Shown here piece after piece: positions 42,712 through 51,845 of a DNA stretch of 64,000 bases; position 1 is the first letter of the stretch, and every line of letters starts with the position of its first letter. The stretch is from JADKAV01 sp963818505. GTDB lineage: Bacteria; Actinomycetota; Actinomycetes; S36-B12; UBA10799. A program made the position numbers and the translations under genes. Under the pieces are notes generated by a model. The model searched no databases and had not been told where the DNA came from. It saw nothing but the letters and a program-made list of their open reading frames with translations. The stretch lies in NCBI GenBank assembly GCA_963818505.1, contig CAWFSJ010000005.1, positions 868,001 to 932,000 of the forward strand, read 5' to 3'.

Positions 42712-42779
42712 GTTAGAGGTTGTGCTGTTGGTTAGCGAAACAACGCGTGGATTCGCTAACCAACAGCACAACCTCTAAC
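42712..42779. repeat. Perfect 28-base inverted repeat, family A copy 3
   Basis: Left arm 42712-42739 (begins GTTAGAGGTTGTGCTGTTGG) and right arm 42752-42779 pair without a mismatch; the 12-base loop ACAACGCGTGGA has an ACGCGT core. It lies between the convergent hypothetical gene and metK. No 19-base tail follows in this copy. Confidence 0.92.
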
Positions 42780-42818
42780 GAGGCGGGGTCTTGGGCCGGG
42801 CGGGGTTCGCCTGGCGGG

Positions 42819-44012
42819 TCAGCCCTTGACTGCGGAAGCGAGAGCCTCGGCGCGGTGTGTGCTCTCCCACGTGAAGTCGGGCAGCTCCCGGCCGAAGTGC
42901 CCGTACGCGGCGGTCTGGGCGTAGATCGGGCGCAAGAGGTCGAGCTCGGCGACCAAGGCCGCGGGTCGCAGGTCGAAGACGCGGGTAACCGCATCCTGGA
43001 TCTGCTGGTCGGGCACGGTGCCGGTACCGAATGTCTGCACGAACAGGCCTACCGGGTGTGACACGCCGATCGCATAAGCCACCTGGACCTCACAGCGCTT
43101 GGCCAGACCGGCCGCGACCACGTTCTTCGCCACCCAGCGCATCGCGTAGGCCGCCGAGCGGTCGACCTTGGACGGGTCTTTTCCGGAGAACGCGCCGCCG
43201 CCGTGCCGGGCCATGCCGCCGTAGGTGTCGACGATGATCTTGCGGCCCGTGAGTCCGGCGTCGCCCTGCGGACCTCCGACCTCGAAGATCCCTGTCGGGT
43301 TCACCAGTAAGCGGTAGCCCTCGGTGTCCAGCTCAAGGTCGGCCAGCACGGGGTCGACGACCTGCTCGCGGATGTCGGGGGTGAGCAGGTTGTCCAGGTC
43401 GATCCTGGGGGCGTGCTGCGTGCTGAGCACAACCGTGTCCAAGCGAACAGCGCGGTCGGCGTCGTACTCGATCGTGACCTGGGTCTTGCCGTCCGGGCGC
43501 AGGTAGGGCAGGGTGCCGTTCTTGCGCACCTGAGCCAGGCGCTGCGACAACTTGTGGGCCAGTGAGATCGGCAGGGGCATCAGTTCGGGGGTGTCGTCGC
43601 ACGCGTAACCGAACATCAGGCCCTGGTCGCCGGCGCCCTGTGCGTCGAGCGGGTCGCCGCTGCCGCCAACCCGCTCCTCGAGCGCGTCATCCACGCCCGC
43701 TGCGATGTCCGGGGACTGCTTGCCGATAGCGATGGTCACGCCGCAGGAGGCCCCGTCGAAGCCCTTGTCCGAGGAGTCGTAGCCGATGTTCAGCACGGTC
43801 TCGCGGACCAGCGCGGGGATGTCGACCCAGGTGGAGGTGGTGACCTCGCCGCCGACCAGGCAAAGGCCTGTGGTCAGGAACGTCTCGACGGCGACCCGGC
43901 TGCCCGGATCATCCTTGAGCATCGCGTCGAGAATGGTGTCGGAGATCTGGTCGGCCATCTTGTCCGGGTGCCCCTCGGTCACTGATTCGGACGTGAACAA
44001 ACGCTTCGACAT
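42819..44012 (-). CDS. metK: S-adenosylmethionine synthetase
   Basis: 397 residues, usual MetK size. FTSESVTEGHPDKMADQISD at the N-terminus holds the ATP-binding His and Asp. GAGDQGLMFGYA is the second signature and GGGAFSGKDPSKVDRSAAY the P-loop-like GGGAFSxKD motif. Joins ATP and methionine to give SAM. ATG 44012 is preceded by GAGGGG. With ahcY, encoded 1.6 kb upstream on the same strand, it covers the methyl cycle. The ~295-base leader holds a 14-base direct repeat. Confidence 0.96.
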   Translation of the reverse strand: MSKRLFTSESVTEGHPDKMADQISDTILDAMLKDDPGSRVAVETFLTTGLCLVGGEVTTSTWVDIPALVRETVLNIGYDSSDKGFDGASCGVTIAIGKQSPDIAAGVDDALEERVGGSGDPLDAQGAGDQGLMFGYACDDTPELMPLPISLAHKLSQRLAQVRKNGTLPYLRPDGKTQVTIEYDADRAVRLDTVVLSTQHAPRIDLDNLLTPDIREQVVDPVLADLELDTEGYRLLVNPTGIFEVGGPQGDAGLTGRKIIVDTYGGMARHGGGAFSGKDPSKVDRSAAYAMRWVAKNVVAAGLAKRCEVQVAYAIGVSHPVGLFVQTFGTGTVPDQQIQDAVTRVFDLRPAALVAELDLLRPIYAQTAAYGHFGRELPDFTWESTHRAEALASAVKG

Positions 44013-44085
44013 GTACCTACCCCTCGTTGGCTTCGATCCATAACGGTAGTAGTTGCTCGAGCGCTCGTCGGTCGACGGGGCGTAT

Positions 44086-44155
44086 TTCGACAGGTCTTCC
44101 AGTTTGGGGGTCTGCGAAAGTCGATCTGCTGGATCACGCGATTCGACAGGTCTTC
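44086..44155 (-). promoter_or_regulatory. 14-base direct repeat in the metK leader
   Basis: TTCGACAGGTCTTC occurs at 44086-44099 and again at 44142-44155, 56 bases apart (five helical turns plus), upstream of metK. Identical repeats at this spacing could bind a regulator. I could not recognise a SAM riboswitch core in this leader. Confidence 0.4.
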
Positions 44156-44229
44156 GACACACAGGGGGTGTGTCCGGACAGGTCATGCGCGGTCACGTGC
44201 TGGCCGGGAGGTTTGAACCAAGGCAACGA

Positions 44230-44269
44230 ACCGGCCCCGCCTGCAGACTTCGCGGGAGACGGGGCCGGT
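44230..44269 (-). terminator. Hairpin terminator after the secreted paralogue gene A
   Basis: ACCGGCCCCG (44230-44239) pairs with CGGGGCCGGT (44260-44269), a perfect 10-base stem, about 40 bases after the stop of the minus-strand gene that ends at 44308. It should separate that gene from metK. Confidence 0.75.
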
Positions 44270-44307
44270 CGTGGTGCGATCAGACGTAAGCGCTCAGCGC
44301 CTCGGGG

Positions 44308-44865
44308 TCACTGGCAGGGCAGGGTGTTCTGCGTGCCGTAAACACCCTTGATGCTGTCCTTGCCCTTCAGCTTCTTGCCCTGGGCTTGCAGTTGCGGCGT
44401 GGCCCACACGGCCAGCAGTTTCGTGCCGTCGGCCTTCACGATGCCGGCGGACGCCTCGATGGTCCCCTTCGCCGCGATCGTGCAGAAGTAGGCACCCTTC
44501 GTACCCTTCTTGGCCTGCTTCAGCGACACCGAAGCCCCCTGTTGCTGACCCACGTATTGGGTGACCAGCACCGAAGCCGCGTCAACTGCCGCCTCCGGGC
44601 TGGTGACGGCGAAGTAGAGCCAGTAACCCTTGGGCACCTGGAACGACACCGTGTCGTTGTCGGCCTTGAGCGTCTTCTGGGCGCTCTTGAACTTGCTGTT
44701 CACGGTGGCCTTCTTGCTCCAGGTGGCGGTGACCGTGCAGTTGGTGCAGTTGTCCAGGGCCACCTTGACCTTCACCGTGTCAGTCGACGCGGAGGCGGGG
44801 GTGGCAAGTAGGGCGGGGGCGACGAGAGCAGCAGCGGCGGCGGCGGCGGCGAAAGCGATTTTCAT
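44308..44865 (-). CDS. Secreted protein, tandem paralogue A; unknown function
   Basis: 185 residues with an Ala-rich signal peptide (MKIAFAAAAAAAALVAPALL, cleavage after ASA). The mature part starts STDTVKVKVALDNCTNC and has four Cys: a C-T-N-C pair, one in YFCTIAAKG and one at the end (LPCQ). It is rich in Lys and beta structure. It is about 80-85% identical to the next gene upstream. No known domain is recognised. Each copy has its own hairpin terminator, so they are probably transcribed separately or from one start with partial stops. Confidence 0.75.
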   Translation of the reverse strand: MKIAFAAAAAAAALVAPALLATPASASTDTVKVKVALDNCTNCTVTATWSKKATVNSKFKSAQKTLKADNDTVSFQVPKGYWLYFAVTSPEAAVDAASVLVTQYVGQQQGASVSLKQAKKGTKGAYFCTIAAKGTIEASAGIVKADGTKLLAVWATPQLQAQGKKLKGKDSIKGVYGTQNTLPCQ

Positions 44866-44938
44866 AGACGCACTTTAAGGGATCGACCGCCGTCTGCCTG
44901 AGGCCGTCGACTCGCCACGCCCTAGGAAATCGCAGACG

Positions 44939-44975
44939 CCTCAGCCCCGCCTCCGTAGCGGAGACGGGGCTGAGG
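44939..44975 (-). terminator. Hairpin terminator after the secreted paralogue gene B
   Basis: CCTCAGCCCCG (44939-44949) pairs with CGGGGCTGAGG (44965-44975), and the loop itself can pair (CTCCG/CGGAG). It begins 23 bases after the stop of the gene ending at 44998. Confidence 0.75.
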
Positions 44976-44997
44976 ACCCTCGGTTCCGGCCGGGGGG

Positions 44998-45555
44998 TCA
45001 GACTCCTTGGCAGGGCACCGTGTTCTGGACGCCGTAGACGCCTTTGATGCCGTCCTTGCCCGGCAGCTTGAGTCCCTGGGCCTTCAGTTGTGGGGTTGCC
45101 CACACGGCCAGCAGGTTCGCGCCCTTGTCCTTCACGATGCCGGAGGACGCTTCGATGGTCCCCTTCGCGGCGATCATGCAGTAGTAGGCACCCTTCGTGC
45201 CCTTCTTCGCCTGCTTGAGCGACACCTTGGACCCCTTCTCCTGGCCCGCGTACTTGGTGACCAGCAACGAGGCCGCGTCCACGTCCGCCTCCGGGCTGGT
45301 GGCGGTGAAGTAGAGCCAGTACCCCTTGGGCACGCTGAATGACACGGTGTCGTTGTCGGCCTTGAGCGTTTTCGTGGCGCTCTTGAACTTGCTGTTCGCC
45401 TTGGCTTTCTTGCTCCAAGTGGCCATGACTTCGCAGTTGGTGCAGTTGTCGATGGCCACCTTGACCTTGACCGTGTCGGTCGACGCGGAGGCGGGGGCGG
45501 CAAGTAGGGCAGGGGCGACGAGAGCGGCGGCTGCGGCTGTGAAAGCGATCTTCAT
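44998..45555 (-). CDS. Secreted protein, tandem paralogue B; unknown function
   Basis: 185 residues starting MKIAFTAAAAALVAPALLAA with cleavage after ASA. Same plan as paralogue A: DNCTNC near the start of the mature chain, ADNDTVSFSVPKGYWLYFTA, KQAKKGTKGAYYCMIAAKG and a final Cys (VPCQGV). Differences are mostly conservative, so both copies seem kept by selection. ATG 45555 was chosen because the signal peptide follows at once. It sits between paralogue A and ahcY. Function unknown; a stable disulfide-bonded surface or secreted protein is the best guess. Confidence 0.75.
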   Translation of the reverse strand: MKIAFTAAAAALVAPALLAAPASASTDTVKVKVAIDNCTNCEVMATWSKKAKANSKFKSATKTLKADNDTVSFSVPKGYWLYFTATSPEADVDAASLLVTKYAGQEKGSKVSLKQAKKGTKGAYYCMIAAKGTIEASSGIVKDKGANLLAVWATPQLKAQGLKLPGKDGIKGVYGVQNTVPCQGV

Positions 45556-45643
45556 GGGTGCACGATACTTCATCCATCGTGGCCCGTCAGGGATGCATTC
45601 CGGCGGATCTTTCCGCCGGGAGCATGAACGGTTTGCGATGCCG

Positions 45644-47071
<1,428 letters not shown>

Positions 47072-47206
47072 TGGGCAATTCTCGCAGGAGCCTGCAGGTG
47101 GCACAACGGCGACTGTGAACCGAACCGGTCGGCGAGCGTCCTGGGTCAACCAGTTCGGTACGGTTCTCGTCGCTACCATTGACCAGAGCAGAAAAGGAGT
47201 TCACCC

Positions 47207-48469
47207 GTGGCGCTGGTCGTGCAGAAGTACGGAGGGTCCTCTGTAGCCGACGCCGACAGCATCAAGCGGGTGGCCAGGCGCATCGTCGAGACCCAGCGGG
47301 CCGGTAATCAGGTCACCGTGGTGGTGTCGGCCATGGGGGACAGTACCGACGAACTCATGGATCTGGCCCAGCAGGTCTCGCCGGACCCGCCGGGGCGTGA
47401 ACTGGACATGCTGCTGACGGCCGGCGAGCGGATCTCCATGGCGCTGCTGGCGATGGCGATCTCCGACCTCGGGGCGGAAGCCCGCTCGTACACAGGCTCG
47501 CAGGCGGGTCTGATCACCGACCGGTATCACGGCCAGGCCAGGATCATCGACGTCACTCCCGGGCGCATCCAGGCGGCTCTGGACGAAGGGGCGATTCCCA
47601 TCGTGGCCGGCTTCCAGGGTGTGGCCCAGGACACTAAGGACATCACCACGCTGGGCCGTGGGGGCTCGGACACGACAGCCGTTGCTCTGGCTGCGGCTCT
47701 GGCGGCCGACGTCTGTGAGATCTACACCGACGTCGACGGGGTCTTCAGCGCGGATCCCCGATTGGTGCCCCAAGCCCGCCGCGTGCCGTACATCACCTAC
47801 GAGGAGATGTTGGAACTCGCCGCCCATGGCGCAAAGGTGCTGCACCTGCGATGTGTCGAGTACGCCCGTCGCTTCGACGTTCCCCTGCGGGTGCGATCGT
47901 CATTCACCGACCGCCCCGGCACGCTGGTCGTGCACGAACTCGAGGAGAACACCGCCATGGAGCAACCGATCATCTCCGGGGTCAGCCAGGACCTGTCGGA
48001 GGCCAAGATCACCGTCACTGCCGTCCCGGACAGGCCCGGTAAGGCCGCACTGATCTTCGAGACGCTGGCCGACGTAGGCGTGAATCTGGACATGATCGTG
48101 CAGAACGTCTCGGCCGAGGGCACCACCGACATCACCTTGACGCTGCCCACTGCCGACCTCGCTGCTGCTCGGGAGTCGCTGATGGCCAGGCGTGACGAGA
48201 TCGCGTTCGGCGAGTTGTTCGCCGACGAGCACATCGCGAAGGTCTCCCTCGTGGGTGCTGGCATGCGTTCGCATCCCGGAGTCTCCGCCACATTCTTCCG
48301 GACACTGGCCGAGGCTGGCGTCAACGTGGAGATGATCTCCACGTCGGAGATCCGGATCTCGGTGGTGACCCGGGCTTCGGACGGCGCCAGGGCGGTTCAA
48401 GCCCTGCACACCGCCTTCGGCCTGGATGCCGACGGCGAAGCAGTCGTCTACGCGGGCACCGGGCGCTAG
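47207..48469 (+). CDS. lysC: Aspartate kinase, with likely internal start for a beta subunit
   Basis: 420 residues. N-terminal ALVVQKYGGSSVADADSIKR, FQGVAQDTKDITTLGRGGSDTTAVALAAAL and VDGVFSADPRLVP form the kinase domain; two ACT domains follow from about residue 265. An in-frame ATG at 47957 (residue 251, MEQPIISGVSQDLSEAK) has CGAGGAG 10 bases before it, which matches the place where corynebacterial and Bacillus lysC genes start a separate beta subunit of ~170 residues. Catalyses the first step to lysine, threonine and methionine; methionine then feeds metK. Confidence 0.95.
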   Translation: MALVVQKYGGSSVADADSIKRVARRIVETQRAGNQVTVVVSAMGDSTDELMDLAQQVSPDPPGRELDMLLTAGERISMALLAMAISDLGAEARSYTGSQAGLITDRYHGQARIIDVTPGRIQAALDEGAIPIVAGFQGVAQDTKDITTLGRGGSDTTAVALAAALAADVCEIYTDVDGVFSADPRLVPQARRVPYITYEEMLELAAHGAKVLHLRCVEYARRFDVPLRVRSSFTDRPGTLVVHELEENTAMEQPIISGVSQDLSEAKITVTAVPDRPGKAALIFETLADVGVNLDMIVQNVSAEGTTDITLTLPTADLAAARESLMARRDEIAFGELFADEHIAKVSLVGAGMRSHPGVSATFFRTLAEAGVNVEMISTSEIRISVVTRASDGARAVQALHTAFGLDADGEAVVYAGTGR

Positions 48470-48477
48470 CGAGGGGC

Positions 48478-48708
48478 CTACCCTCCGGCGAACGGTGGCA
48501 GGACGTCGACCACGCAACCGTCGCCGGCGCTGTCTTGACCGGTGAGCCGGCGACCGTCGCACAGCAGCGTGGACACCTCGAGCACCTTGTCGAATCGTGG
48601 GCCGAAGTCCTGCTCTGCCAGACGGGACCCGATAGGACCCGGTTCGACCTCGACAGAGGACACGCCTGCCGCCTCACGAGCGGCGGCGAAGAAGCGGACC
48701 GTGACCAC
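48478..48708 (-). CDS. moaD: Molybdopterin synthase small subunit MoaD
   Basis: 76 residues, ubiquitin-like beta-grasp, ending in FAGG whose last Gly carries the thiocarboxylate that gives sulfur to the dithiolene. VTVRFFAAAREAAG is the typical first strand and helix. GTG start. It is the last gene of the minus-strand Moco unit, 3 bases after moaA. Its activating enzyme (MoeB-like) is not in this window. Confidence 0.88.
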   Translation of the reverse strand: MVTVRFFAAAREAAGVSSVEVEPGPIGSRLAEQDFGPRFDKVLEVSTLLCDGRRLTGQDSAGDGCVVDVLPPFAGG

Positions 48709-48711
48709 GAC

Positions 48712-49692
48712 CTAACCTCCGATCGACGACATGGGCCGAGGGGGTTGCAGGAATGACGGGTCGTTGATGCCGTGGCCGGGCAGCTTGGTCGAGACGCCCT
48801 CGGCCATCAACCGGGCAAGTTCCTCATCGTCGGCGCCGGTTCGCAGGGCTGTGCGCAGGTCGGTCTCCCCGAGCGCGAACAGGCAGTTGCGCCACTGCCC
48901 GTCGGCGGTGAGCCGCAGCCGGTTGCAGGTGCCGCAGAAGGGCCGGGTCACCGAGGCCACGATGCCCACCGTGGCCAGACCGTCGTTTACGTTCCAGCGC
49001 CTGGCGGGGGCGGGGCCGGGGTCGTCGATGGGGGTCAACCGGAAACCCGCCGTGTTCAGCGCCGCCATGATCTCGTCCGCGGTGACCATTTCCGCGCGGC
49101 GCCAGCCGTGCTGGGGGTCCAGAGGCATCTGCTCGATGAACCGCAGTTGCACGCCCTCACCGATTGCCCAGCGCAGAAGGTCGGCGGCCTCGTGATCGTT
49201 GACTCCGCGCAGTAGCACCGTGTTGATCTTCACTGGGTCCAGGCCCGAGACCTGGGCAGCGTGAATCCCGGCAAGGGTGTCCACGAGGCGGTCGCGGTGG
49301 GTCATCGCCCGGAACGTGTCGCGGTCCAGGGTGTCCAGGCTGACGTTCACCCTGCGCAGTCCGGCATCGTGCAGCGGTGCGGCCAGCCCAGGCAGTCGCA
49401 GCCCGTTGGTGGTCATGCTGACCTCGACGCCCAGGGCCGCGACGCCCGCGACCACATCGACCACGTCGGGACGCAGCAGTGGTTCCCCTCCGGTGAGCCG
49501 GACACTGTCCACCCCCAGGTCCACAGCGACCGAGACCAACCGCAGCAACTCCTCGGTGCTCAGCATCTGCTCGCCGGGCAACCACGGCAAGCCCTCGGCG
49601 GGCATGCAGTAGGTACAACGCAGCGAGCACCTGTCGGTCAACGAGACTCGCAGGTCGCTGTGAACACGTCCGAAAGCATCTACTAAGCGCAA
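48712..49692 (-). CDS. moaA: GTP 3',8-cyclase MoaA
   Basis: 326 residues from TTG 49692. Radical-SAM cluster Cys22, Cys26 and Cys29 in DRCSLRCTYCMPAEG, RLTGGEPLLRPD in the SAM site and a second 4Fe-4S cluster at the C-terminus (FCGTCNRLRLT and the NC of WRNC). It makes the first Moco precursor together with MoaC. TTG is preferred over GTG 49701 because AGGAG stands 8 bases before it; both overlap the end of the mog-moaE gene by about ten bases. Confidence 0.94.
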   Translation of the reverse strand: MRLVDAFGRVHSDLRVSLTDRCSLRCTYCMPAEGLPWLPGEQMLSTEELLRLVSVAVDLGVDSVRLTGGEPLLRPDVVDVVAGVAALGVEVSMTTNGLRLPGLAAPLHDAGLRRVNVSLDTLDRDTFRAMTHRDRLVDTLAGIHAAQVSGLDPVKINTVLLRGVNDHEAADLLRWAIGEGVQLRFIEQMPLDPQHGWRRAEMVTADEIMAALNTAGFRLTPIDDPGPAPARRWNVNDGLATVGIVASVTRPFCGTCNRLRLTADGQWRNCLFALGETDLRTALRTGADDEELARLMAEGVSTKLPGHGINDPSFLQPPRPMSSIGG

Positions 49693-50549
49693 TTGACCCA
49701 CTCCTGAGTTCCATCGGCGAACCGTTGCAGCTTCCACACCGGCAATCGCCGTTTCACCTCGTCCACCAGCCAGGCACAGGCAGTGAAGGCCTCGCCGCGA
49801 TGCGCTGCCGACACGGCCACCACAAAGGCGAGGTCGCCGATGGCCAGGTCGCCGACCCGGTGTAGCGCGGCTGCCGCGACAACACCGGGAAGGGCACCCG
49901 CCTGCTTCAGGACGTCCTGCATGGTCGCGTCTGCGTCGGGGTGACCCTCGTAGGTCAAGGAAGCCACTGCCCGGCCGTGGTCGTGGTCGCGGACCCTGCC
50001 TTCGAAGACCACAACCGCGCCGGCGTCAGCCCGACTCACCGCCGCGTCGACCTCGGCTGCGGTGATCGGTGTGGACCGGACCAGGCTGCGGTGGTCGGCG
50101 CCGGCCAGCACGTGGTGACTGTGCTCGAGCAGGGGTCCGAGCACGCTCAGGCCGTCGCGGACCGCCCCGTGGCTGCCGGGCAAAGCCACAACCAGAGTGG
50201 AACCGGCCGAACCCGCCACGGCGCGTGAGAGATCGGCCAAGGGGGTGTGCTGGCGCCCGAGTGCCCGGAACGCCTCGCCGAAGCCAGGCAGTTCCCGGTC
50301 GATGACCTGCAGCACCGCGTCGGGAGTCACGTCGCGGGGTCCGAGTCCCGTACCTCCTGTGCACACGACCACATCGGCGTGTGCGTTGCGGATGGCCGCG
50401 ACGATGGCGCTGATGTCGTCGGCGACGATGACCGGTGTCCCGACCTCACAACCGAGCGCCTGCAGGCCGGTGACCAGTACCGGCCCGGTGGTGTCAGCAG
50501 TCGTCCCGGCCGCCGCCGAGTCCGAACAGACGATGACGCTCGCCCTCAT
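49683..50549 (-). CDS. Fused MogA/MoaB-type molybdopterin adenylyltransferase and MoaE
   Basis: 288 residues. Residues 1-150 are the MogA/MoaB domain (VIVCSDSAAAGTTADTTGP, TGGTGLGPRDVTP at 64-76). Residues ~160-288 are MoaE, the large molybdopterin synthase subunit (GAVVVFEGRVRDHDHG, LHRVGDLAIGD, AHRGEAF, VDEVKRRLPVWKLQ, active-site Lys). The two proteins act on successive steps, dithiolene formation and then adenylation, so the fusion may channel the intermediate. Overlaps moaA at one end and moaC (4 bases) at the other. Confidence 0.93.
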   Translation of the reverse strand: MRASVIVCSDSAAAGTTADTTGPVLVTGLQALGCEVGTPVIVADDISAIVAAIRNAHADVVVCTGGTGLGPRDVTPDAVLQVIDRELPGFGEAFRALGRQHTPLADLSRAVAGSAGSTLVVALPGSHGAVRDGLSVLGPLLEHSHHVLAGADHRSLVRSTPITAAEVDAAVSRADAGAVVVFEGRVRDHDHGRAVASLTYEGHPDADATMQDVLKQAGALPGVVAAAALHRVGDLAIGDLAFVVAVSAAHRGEAFTACAWLVDEVKRRLPVWKLQRFADGTQEWVNCA

Positions 50550-51016
50550 CGGTGCCAGTCCCCGCTCTTCCCGCCGGTCTTGGACACGACGGCTATGCCT
50601 TCGATCGTCGCGCCCGGGTCGACGGCCTTGGTCATGTCCACGATGGTCAGGCAGGCAACGCTCACGGCGGTCAGCGCCTCCATCTCCACGCCGGTACGGT
50701 CCGCGGTCCGCACGACGACCCGCACGCGGACCACGTCCAACGACGGATCAGGCACGACGTCAACCTCAACGCCGTGTACGGCGATCGGGTGGCACATGGG
50801 GATGAGGTCGGGCGTGCGCTTGGCTGCCATGATGCCCGCGATACGGGCGGTGGCCAGGACATCGCCCTTGGCCACGCTGCCGTCGCGGATCGCGCTGGTC
50901 GCGTTTGTCCGCACCTCGCCGATCGCCGTGGCCGTGCGGACCGTGACTTCCTTGTTCGCGACATCGACCATGCGGGCCTGCCCGCGCGCATCGATGTGGC
51001 TCAAGCCCTCACCCAT
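50546..51016 (-). CDS. moaC: Cyclic pyranopterin monophosphate synthase MoaC
   Basis: 156 residues. MVDVANKEVTVRTATA at the start, then IMAAKRTPDLIPMCHPI (active-site His region) and VEMEALTAVSVACLTIVDMTKA, with the conserved Lys and Asp of the catalytic pocket. Converts the MoaA product into cPMP. ATG 51016 has AGGAGG at a 5-base distance; GTG 51022 is too near that site. First gene of its unit; only 28 bases separate it from the divergent mobA start. Confidence 0.95.
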   Translation of the reverse strand: MGEGLSHIDARGQARMVDVANKEVTVRTATAIGEVRTNATSAIRDGSVAKGDVLATARIAGIMAAKRTPDLIPMCHPIAVHGVEVDVVPDPSLDVVRVRVVVRTADRTGVEMEALTAVSVACLTIVDMTKAVDPGATIEGIAVVSKTGGKSGDWHR

Positions 51017-51044
51017 GTCCACCTCCTGCGTCTAGTGTGCGGGT

Positions 51045-51845
51045 GTGCAGGATTGGACCGCAATTGTGCTCACCGGTGGGACCAGTTCCCGCCTCGGTCG
51101 CGATAAGGCGACAGCCGTGGTTGCCGGGCATCGCATGATCGACCGGATTCTCGCTTCGATACCTGCCGAGATGGACGTGATCGTCGTGGGCCCCGACCCG
51201 CACGTGGCGCGTCCGCTGGTCGTCACCAGGGAGGACCCCCCGGGAAGTGGTCCGGCCTGTGCGATCGCGGCGGCCTTGCCCCACGTCCGCACACGACTGG
51301 TCGCGGTGCTGGCCGTGGACATGCCGTTCGGCTCCGTTGAGGTGGACGGGCTCATCAACCACCTGGGCGCGCACGACGCGGCGATCCCTGTCACCGACGG
51401 ACACCGGCAACCGCTCAACGCGGTGTACCGCACTGCCGCCCTGCGTTCGGTCGGCTACACCCCCGGCATGTCGGTACGCGCGATGCTCGCGGGGCTCGAC
51501 GTCCAGGAGGTGGTCGGCGATGCCGCCCAGTTCGTGGACATCGACACTCCCGTGGACCTCGAATTGGTCGAACGCCGGCTGACCATAATGGAGGCACCGA
51601 CGAAGGGGTTGGACATGCAGCAATGGGTGGACGCCGTCAAGCAGGCACTGGATCTCAAGGACGACGTCAACGTTGATCTGATTCTCGATGTGGCCAAGGA
51701 CGCCGCCCACGGTGTGCAGCGCCCGGCGGCTCCCGTCACCACTTACCTGCTGGGCCTGGCTGTGGCCGCCGGGGCGGATCCGGCTACCGCCGCTGCCAGG
51801 ATCGGCGAACTGGCCCAGGGGTGGCAGACCGACGCGGATGCGTGA
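51045..51845 (+). CDS. mobA: MobA-like molybdenum cofactor guanylyltransferase with C-terminal DUF6457-like domain
   Basis: 266 residues. LTGGTSSRLGRDK (9-21) is the nucleotide-binding loop of MobA-type nucleotidyltransferases; VDMPFG carries the Mg-binding Asp. A final ~75 residues (WVDAVKQALDLKDDVNVDLI ... PVTTYLLGLAVAAGADP) form a small helical DUF6457-like domain that is a separate protein in many actinobacteria. Attaches GMP to Moco to give the MGD form that NarG needs. GTG start; the stop lies inside moeA. Confidence 0.88.
   Translation: MQDWTAIVLTGGTSSRLGRDKATAVVAGHRMIDRILASIPAEMDVIVVGPDPHVARPLVVTREDPPGSGPACAIAAALPHVRTRLVAVLAVDMPFGSVEVDGLINHLGAHDAAIPVTDGHRQPLNAVYRTAALRSVGYTPGMSVRAMLAGLDVQEVVGDAAQFVDIDTPVDLELVERRLTIMEAPTKGLDMQQWVDAVKQALDLKDDVNVDLILDVAKDAAHGVQRPAAPVTTYLLGLAVAAGADPATAAARIGELAQGWQTDADA

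Noticed and set aside
44013..44229. SAM riboswitch upstream of metK
   Set aside because: No recognisable SAM-I, SAM-II or SAM-IV core could be found on reading the leader.
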